Assembly (NCBI GenBank): GCA_000181795.3
Contig: CM012954.1
Span: 14,489,325 to 14,553,324 of the forward strand
Source: Trichinella spiralis
Taxonomy: Eukaryota > Nematoda > Enoplea > Trichinellida > Trichinellidae
Reading direction: 5' to 3'
DNA length: 64,000 nucleotides
Positions 51,589 through 64,000 of the stretch are shown piece by piece. A model generated the notes under the pieces. That model worked only from the letters and a program-made list of their open reading frames with translations, made no database searches and was not told the origin of the DNA. The position numbers and the translations under genes were made by a program. The number at the start of each line of letters is the position of its first letter. Position 1 is the stretch's first letter.

Positions 51589-53284
51589 CGACCTTACTTT
51601 TTCAAAAACTCAAATTTATAAATATTCATATATATATAGAAGAGGGAGAGATGAATAGGTAGATATATAGACGTTGGCATATATAATATCGGTAACAGGC
51701 ACGGTGAAATTCTTGAGCAAAATGCTTTCCTTTCCGTCATGCATCATACTAATCATCCTTCCTACCCAATCATAGATATTATGCGTGTACATGATATGTT
51801 TTGCTTTATTATTATTGTTGTTGTTTAAATTTATTAACACTCTCCACTAGTTAGCTCATGATTCACACACAATTTGCGTCACCAATAGATAAGGATAAAA
51901 AAGAATGGCTGTCATTTAGTGACTTGACAATGAGCAGAGAATTTGCTGTTTTAGTACACACATTCAGGAAAGAAGAACAATTTCAAAAAAAATGCCAACA
52001 AACAATTCCGTCATCACGAAACGAATTTGCAACGCAACAAAATGGAAAACAGAAAAAACGTACATTAATATTATTATTGACACGCTCGACTATGGCAATT
52101 AAAACGGTCTAGCAGGAAGGGGGGTCGATCATATTATATACGTGATCCGCGTGTTTGCTTTGGCTAATTATTAATTATTTATTCCATTATTTTTGCACAA
52201 TTATGTAGCACCTTACGCGCTCGAATGACGCCATTTGCAGCTAATGAAACATTTGATTTGAATTGAATGGAGTGATGTCGTTAGAAACAAAAAAGAAACT
52301 TTGAAATATGCAAACGTAGTAGTATTTCAGTGAATGTGTTTCTTTTAAAAAAACACCCAAACTTGTCAATAATAAGTAAAAAAAAACAAATATAGCATTC
52401 TTCGGTTGGTTAGTTCGTTGAACTCACTCAAAAAAATAATAATAACAAAAATGAACTTCAAGTTTGATTGATTGAATTTGTCAGATTTCGGCTTGAATCT
52501 CAGTTCAGCTTGAAGAAAAGGAAGCAAAGGAGAAAATTATGATTATTACAGCAATTCAACAAAAATCACTGTCGTCCGTCAATCGATTAATGCCAACTTC
52601 CCATTACAAAAATGCAAACTTTTGACCCTTCTGTATGTTTGTTGATTGGGGGAAAAATTAATAATAATCTGCCTCAACCGGGCAAAGAGATTCGTTGTGC
52701 GAAGAGCGTTGATCGATTTCACAAAATCATTGTTGCAAAGCCAAGAAAAAAAACATCTCAAATTTTTGCAAAAACGATCGTCGTCTGCTTCTGAATGCAC
52801 AGTTGGGAAAATTGGGAATGAAGAAAACGGACGGCTGACTTGAATTAATTAGCCTCTTCTCGGGCATGCAACAATTACCGTAAACTGACGGCAGTGATGG
52901 AAAAGAGCATCGTGGTCACTACTTACTTGGTAGTAGTGAAACAAAAATACACTCAATCTGACAATGCATCTGTTGGAAAAGGGCTTAGAATTGGAAAATT
53001 TGCAAAACACAACCTTCATCACATGAACAGAAAAAGAAGAAAAAGATGAATCGAATAAAAATAAAAAAAAATAAAACAGAAACAACAACAATATGTGATA
53101 AGTGAGCATGTTCGGATAGATTTGGATTAGCTCTGTTTGTTTATGTATGCAAGCACAGTTTGGGCTTGGTTTGCAAGTTTAAAATGTTCAAATAAACATG
53201 ATCAACATTACAACACGTTCAAAAATGCATTCTGAACATAATAAATAGTTTATAAATAGATTTTCAACAGCAAAAGCCAGTATT

Positions 53285-53460
53285 GACCAGTGCGGCGGCA
53301 GCTTTTGGTCGTAACGCAACAAGCGGCGCCGCCCTCATCGATCGAGGTGCTTCGCACAGTATGCACATATCCACATGAGACTTATCCCCGCAGCTGGCGT
53401 ATCGCTTGAACAGACCGCCGGACCGAACTGGACCGGATAGTCACGCCTTCTGCCAATCGA
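53285..53460. other. Unexplained GC-rich island
   Basis: A CpG-rich patch (gcggcggcagc, gcggcgccgccc, gaccgccggaccg, gaccggatagtc) lies in AT-rich sequence, far from either flanking gene. No frame in it is recognisable. It could be a promoter, an exon of an unseen gene or an enhancer. Confidence 0.35.
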
Positions 53461-55425
53461 CAATTGTTCATTACATCTTTTCCCAAGCGACGTTCAACAG
53501 CAGCGTCCATGCATAATTTCCATAAAACGCACAACATATCATCCCGCATTCATCGGATCCTAACGTCACGTTTGTTGAATAATATAGCAATGGAAAACTT
53601 TTATTCTTTCAGTTTCAGTTGTTTGGTAGACGTTCACAAAGAAGGAACCCTGTCCAGATAAGGAATAGGCTGTGAATTGAGATGAACGAAAAGTGAGAAG
53701 AAAAAACCGATGATCATCATCACCACAGCCAGTTAATTGCTTGATTATTTTCAACTCGCGGATTTGAAGAAAATCAACTTTTGCAAAATGTCAACCACAA
53801 TATAAGTACACAACTTTTACAAAAAAATTAAGTAAAATTATATTTAAAATTTTTCAAAAAAAAAACATCCCATCAATAGTATACGAGTATTGCTGTATGC
53901 ACAGTTTTGTCTGTTTGCAAATGAAAAAAGTATTATTGAAAATTTGTTAAAAAAACAAAATGGGATTGATGGAAGAAGGGCATGTACCATGGAAATGTTG
54001 GCAGCGTTGATCAATCATCATTAAAATTAAAATTCAAACAGAAATTGATAAAACATAATTTCCATCCCAACCACGCAAATTCCATTTTCAACTACTACAA
54101 TTCGATTATCAACATTTCGCATTTTTTTTCTTCTCTCGTGCGTGCGTATCCTGTGATGAAAATATTCGAAATATTAAATTTCAAGTTATGTTTTCTGTTC
54201 AAGTGCTGCTAATTCACCAAAAAAAACGAGAAGAAGATAACACTTGTGGTATTTTTTGTGCATTTTCACAATTTTCCCATCCACTGTGGCGAGAGCGAGA
54301 AAAAGCGATGCTAATTTGAATTCAATCGACCAAACGAACAGAAGAGATGCAACAATTGAAGACGGTTTTGAATATTGCGGGCGTGCAAGATGCAGATCAT
54401 GCTTTTTGCAAAATTGCCAAATCGATGATCAAAGCAACCTGTTTTGCAAAGTTCAGCAGACTTTAATTATATTGGAAGAAAGCCATTTTTCATTCAATTC
54501 TCGCCTGCTCGTAAATTTATTCTTTCAAAAGGGGCTTTTTTTCACCACCACCAAAGCATTATTATATGCAAAACACGCAATTCAACTTTTGTTGACCGAA
54601 AACTTGTTGACATTCATCGACAATAGTAGCAGGCACAGAAATTGCAATTTTCACTTGATATGATGATTGCAAGCGGTTTGCAAAGCTTACAGAATTTCCA
54701 GGTGAAAATATTCACAGTCCAAACGTGAAAGTCAATAATATTATGCACCTTCATATTTAGCCCAACAACAAACTCTGATAACAGCATTAACATATGCGAT
54801 CAACTACATATATTTTTGAAAAAAAATGTAGATATATTTTCAAATTATTTTCTCTTTATGACATGTTCCGTGAGATTTGATGCCAGAAAACCGGAAAATA
54901 ATAAAAATTCGGTCACGAAGAGGAGAAATAAATTGCAAAAATTCTAGAAAAGCAGTTACAGTTGCCTCTGATATTGAACATGTTTACCCCGTGGGCAATA
55001 TATACATTAGATCGATCATATTCTTTTTTCAAATAAGCAGCAATTCATTATAAATATTTCACCAATATATATACATATATATTTATACATGTGTGCACAT
55101 ACATAACAACTGGCCTATCTACTTTCTCCTGCTACCTTGACGCATTGTGTTCCACTTGTCAACTTGTAGCATATTTGGCATGTTTTCACGTTTAATGGAG
55201 AAAATTTTTAAAAAGATGCTTATAATGGAAAATACCTCTTCTTCTTATTCGATATAATAAACATGTTTTTGTTGTTAAAAGTGGTCTAATTTTTTGTCAG
55301 CTTTAAAACACTACAGGCTAAAGTGGTGCTCGCGATTATCGTCCCAAACCTGCCTAGCCTGAAGCGAACAAGTTCCAGCGTTCTCTACAAAGCAAGCCCG
55401 CCTTTCGCTTCAATTTCCAACTGCA

Positions 55426-55629
55426 TCACTGCACTACTTCATTTTTTATGTCGCCTTCAAATAACCTAAAGCTGATTTCATTCATCTTGAAACGTTGTTT
55501 CATGGAAGACAAAAAAAAGTCCATCTCCTCCACATTCCCTTGGATCAAAAAAATGCCGACTTGGTAGCATTCAGAAGCAACGTCCATTAGCACAACATCT
55601 GCAACCAAGTTGCGCCAAAGACTGATCAC
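55426..55629 (-). mobile_element. Possible Copia-type reverse transcriptase fossil fragment
   Basis: A short minus-strand stretch resembles the reverse-transcriptase region after the catalytic strand in Ty1/Copia elements (FLIQGNVEEMDFF then MKQRFKMNEISFRLFEGDI). The order is linker, Arg-Phe, Glu-Ile and Phe-x-x-x-Gly. It is only a fragment and broken. No terminal repeats, gag or integrase parts were seen around it. The surrounding 55310-55620 region is GC-richer than its flanks. The assignment rests on remembered family pattern only. Confidence 0.3.
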
Positions 55630-58599
55630 TTTTCATGAGATAACAATCTGCTTGTCAAATACGTCAAAAATTGGCTATTCTATTCTTACCAGCTGTAAAC
55701 ATCTGAACTGACCAAAAAAACTGCAACCACTCGTATTATATTCACGGAGAGAGTGGTTTTAATGACCGTTATTTATTTATACTAACTTTGACAAGTGGCA
55801 ATAAAATTACTATGCAATAAATCACTGTTAAACTAAACTACAATGATCAGCTGTGTAACGTTGTTCGATGCTGTTTCTATTTTCTAAGTGAAAATCCTCT
55901 CTGAATAGTATGTTTTTCGTTATTTTGCAAAAAAGCCTTATAACGTCAAAGTTATGCCAATTTCTATTTTCTTAATATTTACATCAGTTCGTGAAAAGCG
56001 ATAAAAAAAGGGAAATGAAGAACATACTTTTTACATCTGAGAAATTAATTTGAATGAATTACAGTATAACAAATGGAACCTGACAATACAGTATTCCTTT
56101 TGAAAAGAATCATTCTTGATTTGTCATCTGCAATCACGAACAACAACGTGTAAATATATTTACGTTTCTGTTTTATATTTTGATGCAATGCTCAACGAAG
56201 CAAAAATAAACGACAAATCCTACGATTGTAGGTGTTTTTGAAAAATATTTCAGGCACACATGCAATGTTTCCAATCAACTATGATGCTAGGAAATTAGTA
56301 AACACCGGGACAAGTTCTGCTAAGTCAAAATAAACAATCGAATCCATTGCTCAATTCATAAATGCTGACAACATACGATGATTATTGTATGTAGTATGAA
56401 TAAAAAAATCACAACTATTATATATTCTTTCACATTATTATATTACTATTTGCACAGATAATTCTGAATTATATATATAAGAATAAATAGAAAACGGCAG
56501 TTCACATTGTTCAGCAGAGGCTGACTAGGTGACAAAAACACTTTTCCAACATTCCCAATTGTTACTGACCTCTGCCGAGATCGTCACGGATGTACGGTTC
56601 AATGCAATTCGACAACTACATTGCCAAATGACCAGACATTATACTTCACACATGGATGACCAACAACCCATTGGACCGTCCTGCTGTACAACATTGCAAA
56701 GAACAAAGTTTGTCTGTACCTTATTCAAAACGAATCGCGCGATTGAAAAAGAAATTAAAAGCATATCATTTTTGCAAATTTCTTTGAAAAACAAATTTGT
56801 GATTCATTTTTCATTACGTGATTCAAAACCGAACAAACACCACACTGCTAACAATAAAGCTGTTGAAATAATTTGACCATTGACAAAATATGCACACAGA
56901 AAATTACAAAACTTCAACAATTTTAACAATACAACATCCGCGATCAAAGGGGACATTTGCAATTATGATTCCTTTATTATCAACTTTCATTGGTGTTGTT
57001 TTAATTTCTTGTTTGAAAGAAAGAAAAAACATGATGATAATTCATTGGAAACTTGATTATAATAAAATAAAATTGAAAATCAATATGGAAAAAATAATAT
57101 GGATATATGTATTCCCAAAGTATCGTTTCGCTTAATGAAAAAGAAGAAGAAGATTTAACTTTCCAAAAATCTCATTTACTCGGCACTATGTCACAAAAAA
57201 ATATATGCATATATATTTGACCGTTTACGACGAGTGTAAAAGCAATCACATTCTTCATTTTATTTATTCCAGCGGTGCAATTAAACCATCGTGAAGTACA
57301 ACTAAATTTACACTTAGAAAAGTAATGATCATAAAAAATAATAAAGCAGATGTTGAAAAAGTGTTCAAAGTCAATCCTGCCGTGAGAAACAACATCAGAG
57401 CATGCTTTGAGATATAGGAAAGGGAAAAACTGAAATTTGAATTTTTTCCTAATAAACATTTTACGATAATTGGACGTTTGGAAAAGAAAAAACAAAGAGA
57501 GATTGAGAATCATTGAGTTAGAAATAAATCATTTTTATTGCGCTTCACTAAAAAGATCTAGACGTCTGGTTCAGACAATAAAAAACAATTACAAGAAGAA
57601 TAAGAAGCCGTTTTATTCTGTTTGAAAATAAAATAAAACGTCTAGTGGTGCAACAATGAAAGAGTATGTAGAAATGAAAAAAAAGGAAATAATTTACATC
57701 TTAACACCAACATCTGTATAAGCCTTTGAACAAAAAAAACCACACTACATCCTACTTCCAAAGACAAGATCAAAGTTGATGGAATATTGATCTATTTTAC
57801 AGCTTTGAGAAGACTTATATTCAAATATTCATTAATTTGAACAACGAACAAAGCAAAGGATCACCTGAAATGCGCAAACACTATTATTCTTTGAAATCTG
57901 TAAAAACTGGTGAGCAGTTTTAATTAATATATTTCACAAAAAGCCAATCGGATATTTGTAAAAAAGAAAATCAATCGATTTGCTCGTGAAGTAGGTAGGT
58001 GAAATAATTATTCCACTTTTCAATTTTAATTTCATAATTTCAAAAAAAAAGACAAGAAGATAAACACTTTTAGATGGTCGTTAAAATGATTGCCTTCCTC
58101 TCTGATCACTACTTCACTTCACACGCAATAAATTGTCAAAGAATTCCTCAATGGCTTGTATTATGGAATAAAAAATAAATCTGCGACAATGGAGTTATAA
58201 GTGAATTGTTTACATCGTGTGAATATGTTGCTTGAAATGTGGAAATGTATTTACCTTCAACAAAATGATGAAAGAGATTTTTTTCCAGTAAAAACTTTTG
58301 CATTCAACAGTCACAATTCAGATGGTGAATCAGAAACTTTTTCACAATTAAACATCGCGTAAACATTTGCGGAATAATTAAAAATTAGCATTAAATTCAC
58401 TGACTTTTTTGTTACGGTTGCAAACAAGTTGAAATGCAGAGAAAAAAAGAAAGTTCAGCGGAAATTACATTGTATTTGTAATAGAATAAAATAATAATAA
58501 GAATAACAAACATAAATCACCTAGGTAAATATAATTTGTATTTGAAATTCCTTGTTCCAGAACGTTATTGATTGATAAAATTGCAAACGATCCCCTTTT

Positions 58600-59007
58600 A
58601 TGTCTTCAAATAATAGAAAGCAATTCTCGTTAATGGAAATCACTTTTCCTAAGCAAACACTGTTTCACATTTGCATAACAAACAAGTTGAACACATTGGC
58701 ACCGAGTGCACTGAAAACTGATGAGCAAATTTTCACTGTACACTGTAAAATGCTGAAAATGAGCCCAGAAGCAGCGCAACTTCGATTTTCAATTTTCAAC
58801 GCAAATTTTCACACAATTAAAAAAAGTAAGCTTAATTCCAACATGTTGCTTCTTGAAAACGGACGACAATTTAACGTTTCATTGAAACAGACAGAAAAAA
58901 GAACCACAAGCACTAACACATCACGCAATCAATTATTACTGAATAATTTAAATTACAAACAACGTATAATTTGCAAATTAATTTTCACCCTCGCCGATGT
59001 TGCATAA
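58600..59007 (+). other. Unidentified 135-codon open frame
   Basis: Begins with a true ATG (MSSNNRKQFSLMEITFPKQ) and runs 135 codons without a signal peptide, membrane segment or recognisable motif. It is Asn/Lys/Thr-rich, as expected of AT-rich non-coding DNA, and shows no codon contrast with its surroundings. It is probably chance; listed for completeness. Confidence 0.12.
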
Positions 59008-59235
59008 GATTGTATTTTTATTGCTGTTGCAAAAGAACCTTACAACAACAGTGTTTATTTATCAATCCAGAATAAACAGTTTAAAATAAAGTCGACACTG
59101 ATTCTTTGTTGGAACAGCAATTGAAAAATGCCCCATTTCTATCCCAGTCAAGCGCCAATTATTTCAATTAACCCGCAAGCGGTAATTTCTCGGCAAAACT
59201 CCCTCATTAAAGCTTGAGCCGTTTCTACCACTGTG

Positions 59236-59345
59236 AACGTTAATTATTCGACCACGCCCCGATGACATCACTGCGCCGCGTTCGCAGTTGTTCGTCCGTC
59301 ACTAAACCTAGCCGGTTCCGCAGAAATTTAAATCGACCACTACCA
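59236..59345 (+). promoter_or_regulatory. Putative promoter of the Shisa-like gene
   Basis: A GC-rich island about 1 kb before the Shisa-like exons, with a GC-box-like ccacgcccc (59252-59260), a CRE-like TGACATCA (59263-59270) and several CpGs. Assignment to that gene is by position only. Confidence 0.35.
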
Positions 59346-59783
59346 TAAAATATTTCTCTCGTTATTCCACTTTTCTGCCGATTACCAAATTCCAACGTAT
59401 GCATATCTCTCTCTGTGTGTGTGTTTTGATTTCCGATATAACAATAATTATTATCAATAGAAGGAGAAATGAATTTAAAATACAGTGAACAAGTAGTGCA
59501 GTAAGGTGTGGTGATTTTTGATGATTCATCTTCACTTTTTTACTTTTTTGGGATATTCAATTTGTCAGTCATTTGTGAACAACTCCACCAAACAGTCAGT
59601 GAAACTTGCGTAGAAATATCCAAATATATATATAAATTTTCCTCCTGTTCGGGGGCACAATTATTTACAGTATTCATATTTTTTAGTGATTTGCAGGTGA
59701 CGTTGTCGCGCGAGGCGACGCCAAACGAACAAATAGAACAAGAAGAATAAAACGAAACGATAAAGAGTTGACGACGACAACGA

Positions 59784-59830
59784 CGGCGGCGGCGGTGGCG
59801 GCAGCAGCAGCAGCAGCAGCAACAGCAGCA
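59784..59830. repeat. GGC/GCA trinucleotide repeat
   Basis: About five GGC units then about eight GCA units, probably in the 5' leader of the Shisa-like gene. It lies just after an acceptor-like gtgatttgcag that ends at 59697. Confidence 0.8.
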
Positions 59831-60299
59831 CTACTAGCAGTGGCAGTGAAAACAGCGGCAACAAAACGACCAGTGGTAACAAAAATAACGGCATCATTAT
59901 CTTGCAGGACATGAAAATCAGTAACATCGTCCACTGCGACAGTAATACCCGCATCCAACACAACTGGATCAGCACTGGTCAATCCTGTCTTATTTGAAAA
60001 CTTTTCCCTCTGCAAAGTTTGTTCAATTTTCAACGTGAAAAGCCTGTCTGTTTGTTGGTCGTCGGTTAACCTGTTAGCCGTCTATTCGTGATATACAGTT
60101 GATTGACCAAATTTATGCTTGGAAAGCATTATTATCTTTGAAAAAAAAAACAAGCAAAATACACACTCACACACACACATACACAGAGATGTATATTAAT
60201 ATTCGTATACATACATACACATAGATATATATATTTATATATACATATGTGTGTATGTATATGATTTTAAAATTAATCACAATTATAAATAATAGCTGA

Positions 60300-62186
60300 A
60301 TGAACACAGCCGGATCATTTTCACTGGCAGCTTCTGGATCTTTGACCAGAACTTGTCCAAATGGTCGTGACTGTCCCGGATATGGAGACAGTTTAGATGA
60401 ATTCTACTGTTGCGACAGCACTGTCCAGCCAGGTGATTTCTACTGTTGTGACTATGGGACAAAGGAGAAAACTTCCTATCGTGGATTGCTCAGCGAGTTT
60501 GTTTTATTATTTTGTTATAGAATTGTTTTTTAAGAAAAAATTGCAAAATATGATTTTGTTTAAATGTTGCTGCAGACATGTCGGTGAAATTGTCGGTGGT
60601 GTCTTCGGAGCGTTGGTATTGTTGTTGGTGGTCATTTTGGTGATGTGCTTTTTCTGCAGTTGTTGTACGCTTTATAAAAAACGAGAAAAACGTCGACAAA
60701 GTGAAAAATATTTTTGTCGGTTAATTCGATTTGTCTTTTTCAAGTTGAAATTTAAATTTCTTTTTTTACAATTTCAGGCCGCGAAAGTATCACCCCGTCG
60801 AATCGGCATCACCGTCATTTCCATCCTTATTCTGCTGCTCCTTCTTCTCCTCATCATCATCATCATTCTTCTGTTATTGCCTACAGTCGACCCTGGCCGA
60901 CGTCAATTGTACGTGTAGACGCCAGCAGCGGTTCGCCAACCCCGGACTGGGACCAGCTGTCTGACGGAGCAGAAGTGTCGTCGGCTTCTTGCAAGCCGTG
61001 CGGAAGTAAGCGTTCCGACTACTACCTTGGCAAATTCTCATATTCAATGCATATTCAATTGGACAGTATTGATTCTGTCGGGGCTCATCTTTTTGATTTT
61101 CTCGCTCTGAGCTGTTGCTGTGAAGTTTTGTTTTAAGCGACTTACTCGCGCTCAAGCTGCTCAAGAAAAGTCAAACCGGAAGAAGTGTTGTTATAAAAGC
61201 CGCAGGGAATACAGATTCAGTTGTTCTAAATCCAAATCCAATTTTCCGATTCAATCACATTCCCCAGACTGCTGCTGCTGACGATTCTTTTTTCATTTGC
61301 TTTAAACTTTACCCACTGTAGTCGGGTTGGCTTTCCAAATTTCAATAATTTAGGTCACCATTACGCGCACATATATATATATACACACCCACATATTTAC
61401 AACCGACGTACTTGATGTGTGTGTGTATGCGCATACAAACAAATGTTGTCTGATCTAATTTTACCACTAGCCAGGATTGTTGTTGTTGTTTGCAATAACA
61501 ATTGGGAAATAGGTTCTTTTCTACAACACAAGCGCAACATCATTTTCAACTTGCACTGATTGCCAATTTGTCGTCAAGAAGTCACAATATAAGCATTATA
61601 TGAAAGGCATTAATATTAAAATGAAAATTGGGGAAAAAAATTTTCAACGACAAATTTGTATAGTTTGATCAATTTTTTTCGCGTCTGTGGAAAAAACATG
61701 TGGACGAAATTGTTGCTGCTGCAGATAGACATGTTGAGTGTTGAAAAGAATTGAATATAGACTTTTCCAACTTGGAATATTTGCAAAATTGCTAATCTTT
61801 AGTTTTTTTTCTTCTTCTTATTTCTTCTGAGCACACATGTCGGCTCGCTTTTCAAGCAGCTTTGTCACGCAAACTTTGTCCAAGATAGTACTACCAGTAG
61901 TAGTAGTAGTAGTTTTATTAATTTATACGAAAAAGCATATATCGTCCAACATGCCATTACGCAGATTGATCGGTCAGCAGCTAGCTAATCACGCTTGTCA
62001 ACTTAATATAACACACAGACCATTCACGTTGATGATTCCATTTTCTCCATCTCATTCACATTTATTTAAATTTCAGCTCCACCACCGCCGTACAGTGTCG
62101 TCTGTCCAGGAATGTCCTCCTCATCCAGCTCAGCCGGTGCATCTCTTTTGCCTTTCACGGAACGACATCCGCCAACTGACGTTTGA
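60300..62186 (+). CDS. Shisa-like single-pass membrane protein with PPxY tail
   Basis: Exons 60300-60496, 60576-60700, 60778-61005 and 62077-62186 join in phase (2, 1, 1) to about 219 residues. An extracellular Cys-rich part (CPNGRDC...FYCC...FYCC) is followed by one hydrophobic membrane segment (GGVFGALVLLLVVILVMCFF), a juxtamembrane CSCC and a basic stop-transfer stretch. A Ser/His/Pro-rich cytoplasmic tail contains PPPPYSVV, a WW-domain binding motif. This layout, with paired CC motifs before the membrane and a PPxY tail, is that of the Shisa family (trafficking or modulation of receptors). No signal peptide follows the ATG at 60300. The true start is probably in an upstream exon; a hydrophobic ATG segment at 59521 (MIHLHFFTFLGYSI) is a candidate. 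The Shisa call is by architecture, not by alignment. Confidence 0.65.
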
Positions 62187-64000
62187 GAGCAACTTTTTTT
62201 TTGTCTATGCTTCCTCACCCCCATTTATTAAATTGAATTTTTTTCGAAAATGAATATCGGCAATTCTCTCGTTGAACATTTGATTAAAAGAAAACCTTTT
62301 TTCTCTTTGTTAGAAACTGAGTACAAGCATCTATGTACATATTATAGGCGTGCAGATGGATAGATTTATGCATGTATGTATGTAAAATAGAGGAGAATGT
62401 TGGTCGGCCGGCCGGCCGGCTTAATTTCCCTCGGGACGCGATTGAGTTAGAAAATGTTAGGCCGAGACGGCCGCTAGTTTGGGCCTTGTCAACGCCGTCC
62501 GGGGGTCTTCTCATGATTCAATTACTCTTGAAACTAAGCAAGTTGACGTTCTCTTATTAATGGCTAATTTCCAGCGTTGACTTGCCAGCGCTGCTTTTCA
62601 CCGGGGAAAAAGAGCAACTAGCGCACGAGCAACACGCTAAACATAACAAAGGAAAAAAAGAAGAAGCCTGAAAAAGCACCGACCAGCAAGCAGCCAACTT
62701 AGCAAGCTTTTCCCTCAATGCATCTTTCAACAAATGATGGCTAAAGTAGTAGTACTGATTTTCTGCTATTTCTCTACTATTGTTTGGCAAAAGTTTTCAT
62801 TCACTGCTATCCATCCACTGACGAGTCAAGCTGAAATCGATCGACCCGGTTCAACTAACACCGACAAACTCTGTACGCTAAACATCGACACAACACACCG
62901 TCCCCATTTTGCCATTTATACAAACAAACAAACAAACAAACAACAAGCCTCAATACTTCCTTCCAACCTTGATGCCTACACTAGTTCACTGTTGTTCGGC
63001 ATTTTATATTCAAATCAATCACCAACAGCTTTATCTGTATTGTATCAATCAACTGCAAAGTCGATAGCTCAATTTTCTATTAATTAACCACAAATGACAC
63101 TGATTACAGGGAATCTGATAACAACAATACACGAAGAAGAATATCATTTCTGCAAACAACTCTAACTTAATACCTAACTAACAACAAGGTCCGTCATTCA
63201 TTCATTCATTCATGCATGCATGCATGCATGCTATCATCAAAGTTGTTTGTACAATTAATTATTTCAAATCACAACATCTCGAATGTGGAATCAATGAAAA
63301 TTTTCATATCAAATTAAAAGAAAAAAAATTATTTCTCCTTTTCCATATTCGCATTCAAGTTTCAAAATGGAAATTCCATTTATCATTTTATCAATATTAA
63401 AAGATCTTTTAATGGAAAAATGAATAGGACGACAATTCCGATTGATGCTGTTATTGGAAAATAATTAATCATTGTGCGTTTGCTGTTAAAAAAGAAACAA
63501 CAACAACAGCAACAGAAGAAATGCATGATTAAATTAAATCTTATTTAATCATGCGCATCCGTTTGTTTGTCCATCGAATCAATTTTCACTTTCTCATACA
63601 GGTGCAAAAAGCGTACGGTAGAGGGGAAGAGGGGAAATTTTATTTTGCACAATTTCAACATTTCGACAATATTCGCGATGGGATACTATTCGAGAATTTC
63701 ACAGTTGAAAACTGACACCCAAGTCAAGACGAGACATTCAATGTCACCTCCCGGCTAATTGTTGACAGCTAGTATACGATTTGTTCGCCTTCTGCATTGA
63801 GCAGAGCAAGCTCGGCCGGGCTGTGTGATTCTTGCTTTGTTGATCATTAAAAGTTTCGACTCGGTGAGGCAGTTGTCACTAATCAGAGATGCAAACATTC
63901 ATTAGGCCGAAAACCAAACTCGGTCTAGCAGACAAATTGAAAGCTTCCACCACCACCACCACACTCTCTCTCCAAGGCCACATTATGCATTGACAGCATG
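62187..64000. other. Right-end region without a recognised gene
   Basis: Starts with the Shisa-like 3' UTR. It holds a GC-rich patch at 62403-62520 with ggccggccggccggc, a CATT/CATG repeat at 63194-63231 and AT-rich sequence. A GC-richer stretch from 63770 to the edge could be the beginning of another promoter. No open frame here is convincing. Confidence 0.4.
63194..63231. repeat. TCAT then GCAT tetranucleotide repeat
   Basis: About five CATT units running into about five GCAT units. Confidence 0.85.

Larger units (their letters stand above)
51441..59235. other. 7.8 kb stretch with no recognised gene
   Basis: Mostly AT-rich non-coding sequence. It contains the GC island at 53285-53460, a possible retroelement fossil at 55426-55629, and a single 135-codon ATG frame at 58600-59007. 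On the minus strand a 43-base segment (52969-52927) sits between a good acceptor (ttttccaacag) and a good donor (CCAA|gtaagt) and is open, so it could be a microexon. I see no RNA gene. Confidence 0.45.

Noticed and set aside
54244-54663. 139-codon plus frame with a hydrophobic start
   Set aside because: Opens with TTG rather than ATG, has no motif and shows no codon contrast with flanking AT-rich DNA.
60778-60918. Leu/Ile-rich open frame that would give a second membrane helix in the Shisa-like third exon
   Set aside because: It is out of phase with the preceding exon. The phase-consistent frame is the Ser/His/Pro-rich tail, which continues into the PPPPY exon; the hydrophobic frame is a by-product of CTT/CAT-rich sequence.
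1-64000. CRISPR arrays, bacterial operons, rRNA genes
   Set aside because: No regularly spaced repeats with unique spacers, no bacterial gene layout and no rRNA-like sequence; the regular repeats seen are simple microsatellites.

Overview
The window is animal nuclear DNA. It is AT-rich, with protein genes split by GT-AG introns (many acceptors end in TTTCAG or a close variant), polyA signals, and long non-coding stretches full of short tandem repeats. The gene content fits a nematode: 6-cysteine WAP proteins, a 10-cysteine TIL domain, a cystatin-bearing cathepsin F, and a four-and-a-half-LIM protein. The loose acceptors and simple repeats would suit an enoplean lineage, but the phylum-level call is inference.

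Left part (1-10 kb), a secreted protease and protease-inhibitor cluster. A cathepsin F-type cysteine protease lies at 2607-4670 (+). Two divergent WAP-domain genes follow: a two-domain protein at 5751-6670 (-) and a five-module WAP-WAP-TIL-EB-like-WAP protein at 8212-9847 (+). All five WAP domains lack the same two cysteines. Upstream of the protease are a diverged direct repeat and some weak minus-strand splice-flanked coding traces.

Middle (11-36 kb). One large minus-strand gene (11110 to about 26.3 kb or beyond) encodes a SIPA1-like Rap GTPase-activating protein with a RapGAP core, a PDZ domain and a C-terminal coiled coil. I assembled at least 18 coding exons, and reading phase is consistent across all of them. 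Its 5' end is not settled. Two candidate first exons lie at 28.2 and 35.3 kb.

Right part (39.9-64 kb). Methylmalonate-semialdehyde dehydrogenase (ALDH6A1) lies at 39906-42336 (+) in 11 exons. An intronless FHL/LIM-9-type LIM protein lies at 49492-50376 (+) behind a GC-rich putative promoter. A Shisa-like single-pass membrane protein ending in a PPPPY motif lies at 60300-62186 (+). Between these are 6-13 kb stretches with no gene I can support, only microsatellites, a few GC-rich islands and one possible retroelement fossil. The genes on the right do not obviously work together. On the left, the protease and WAP/TIL genes are plausibly all secreted, but their functional coupling is inference.
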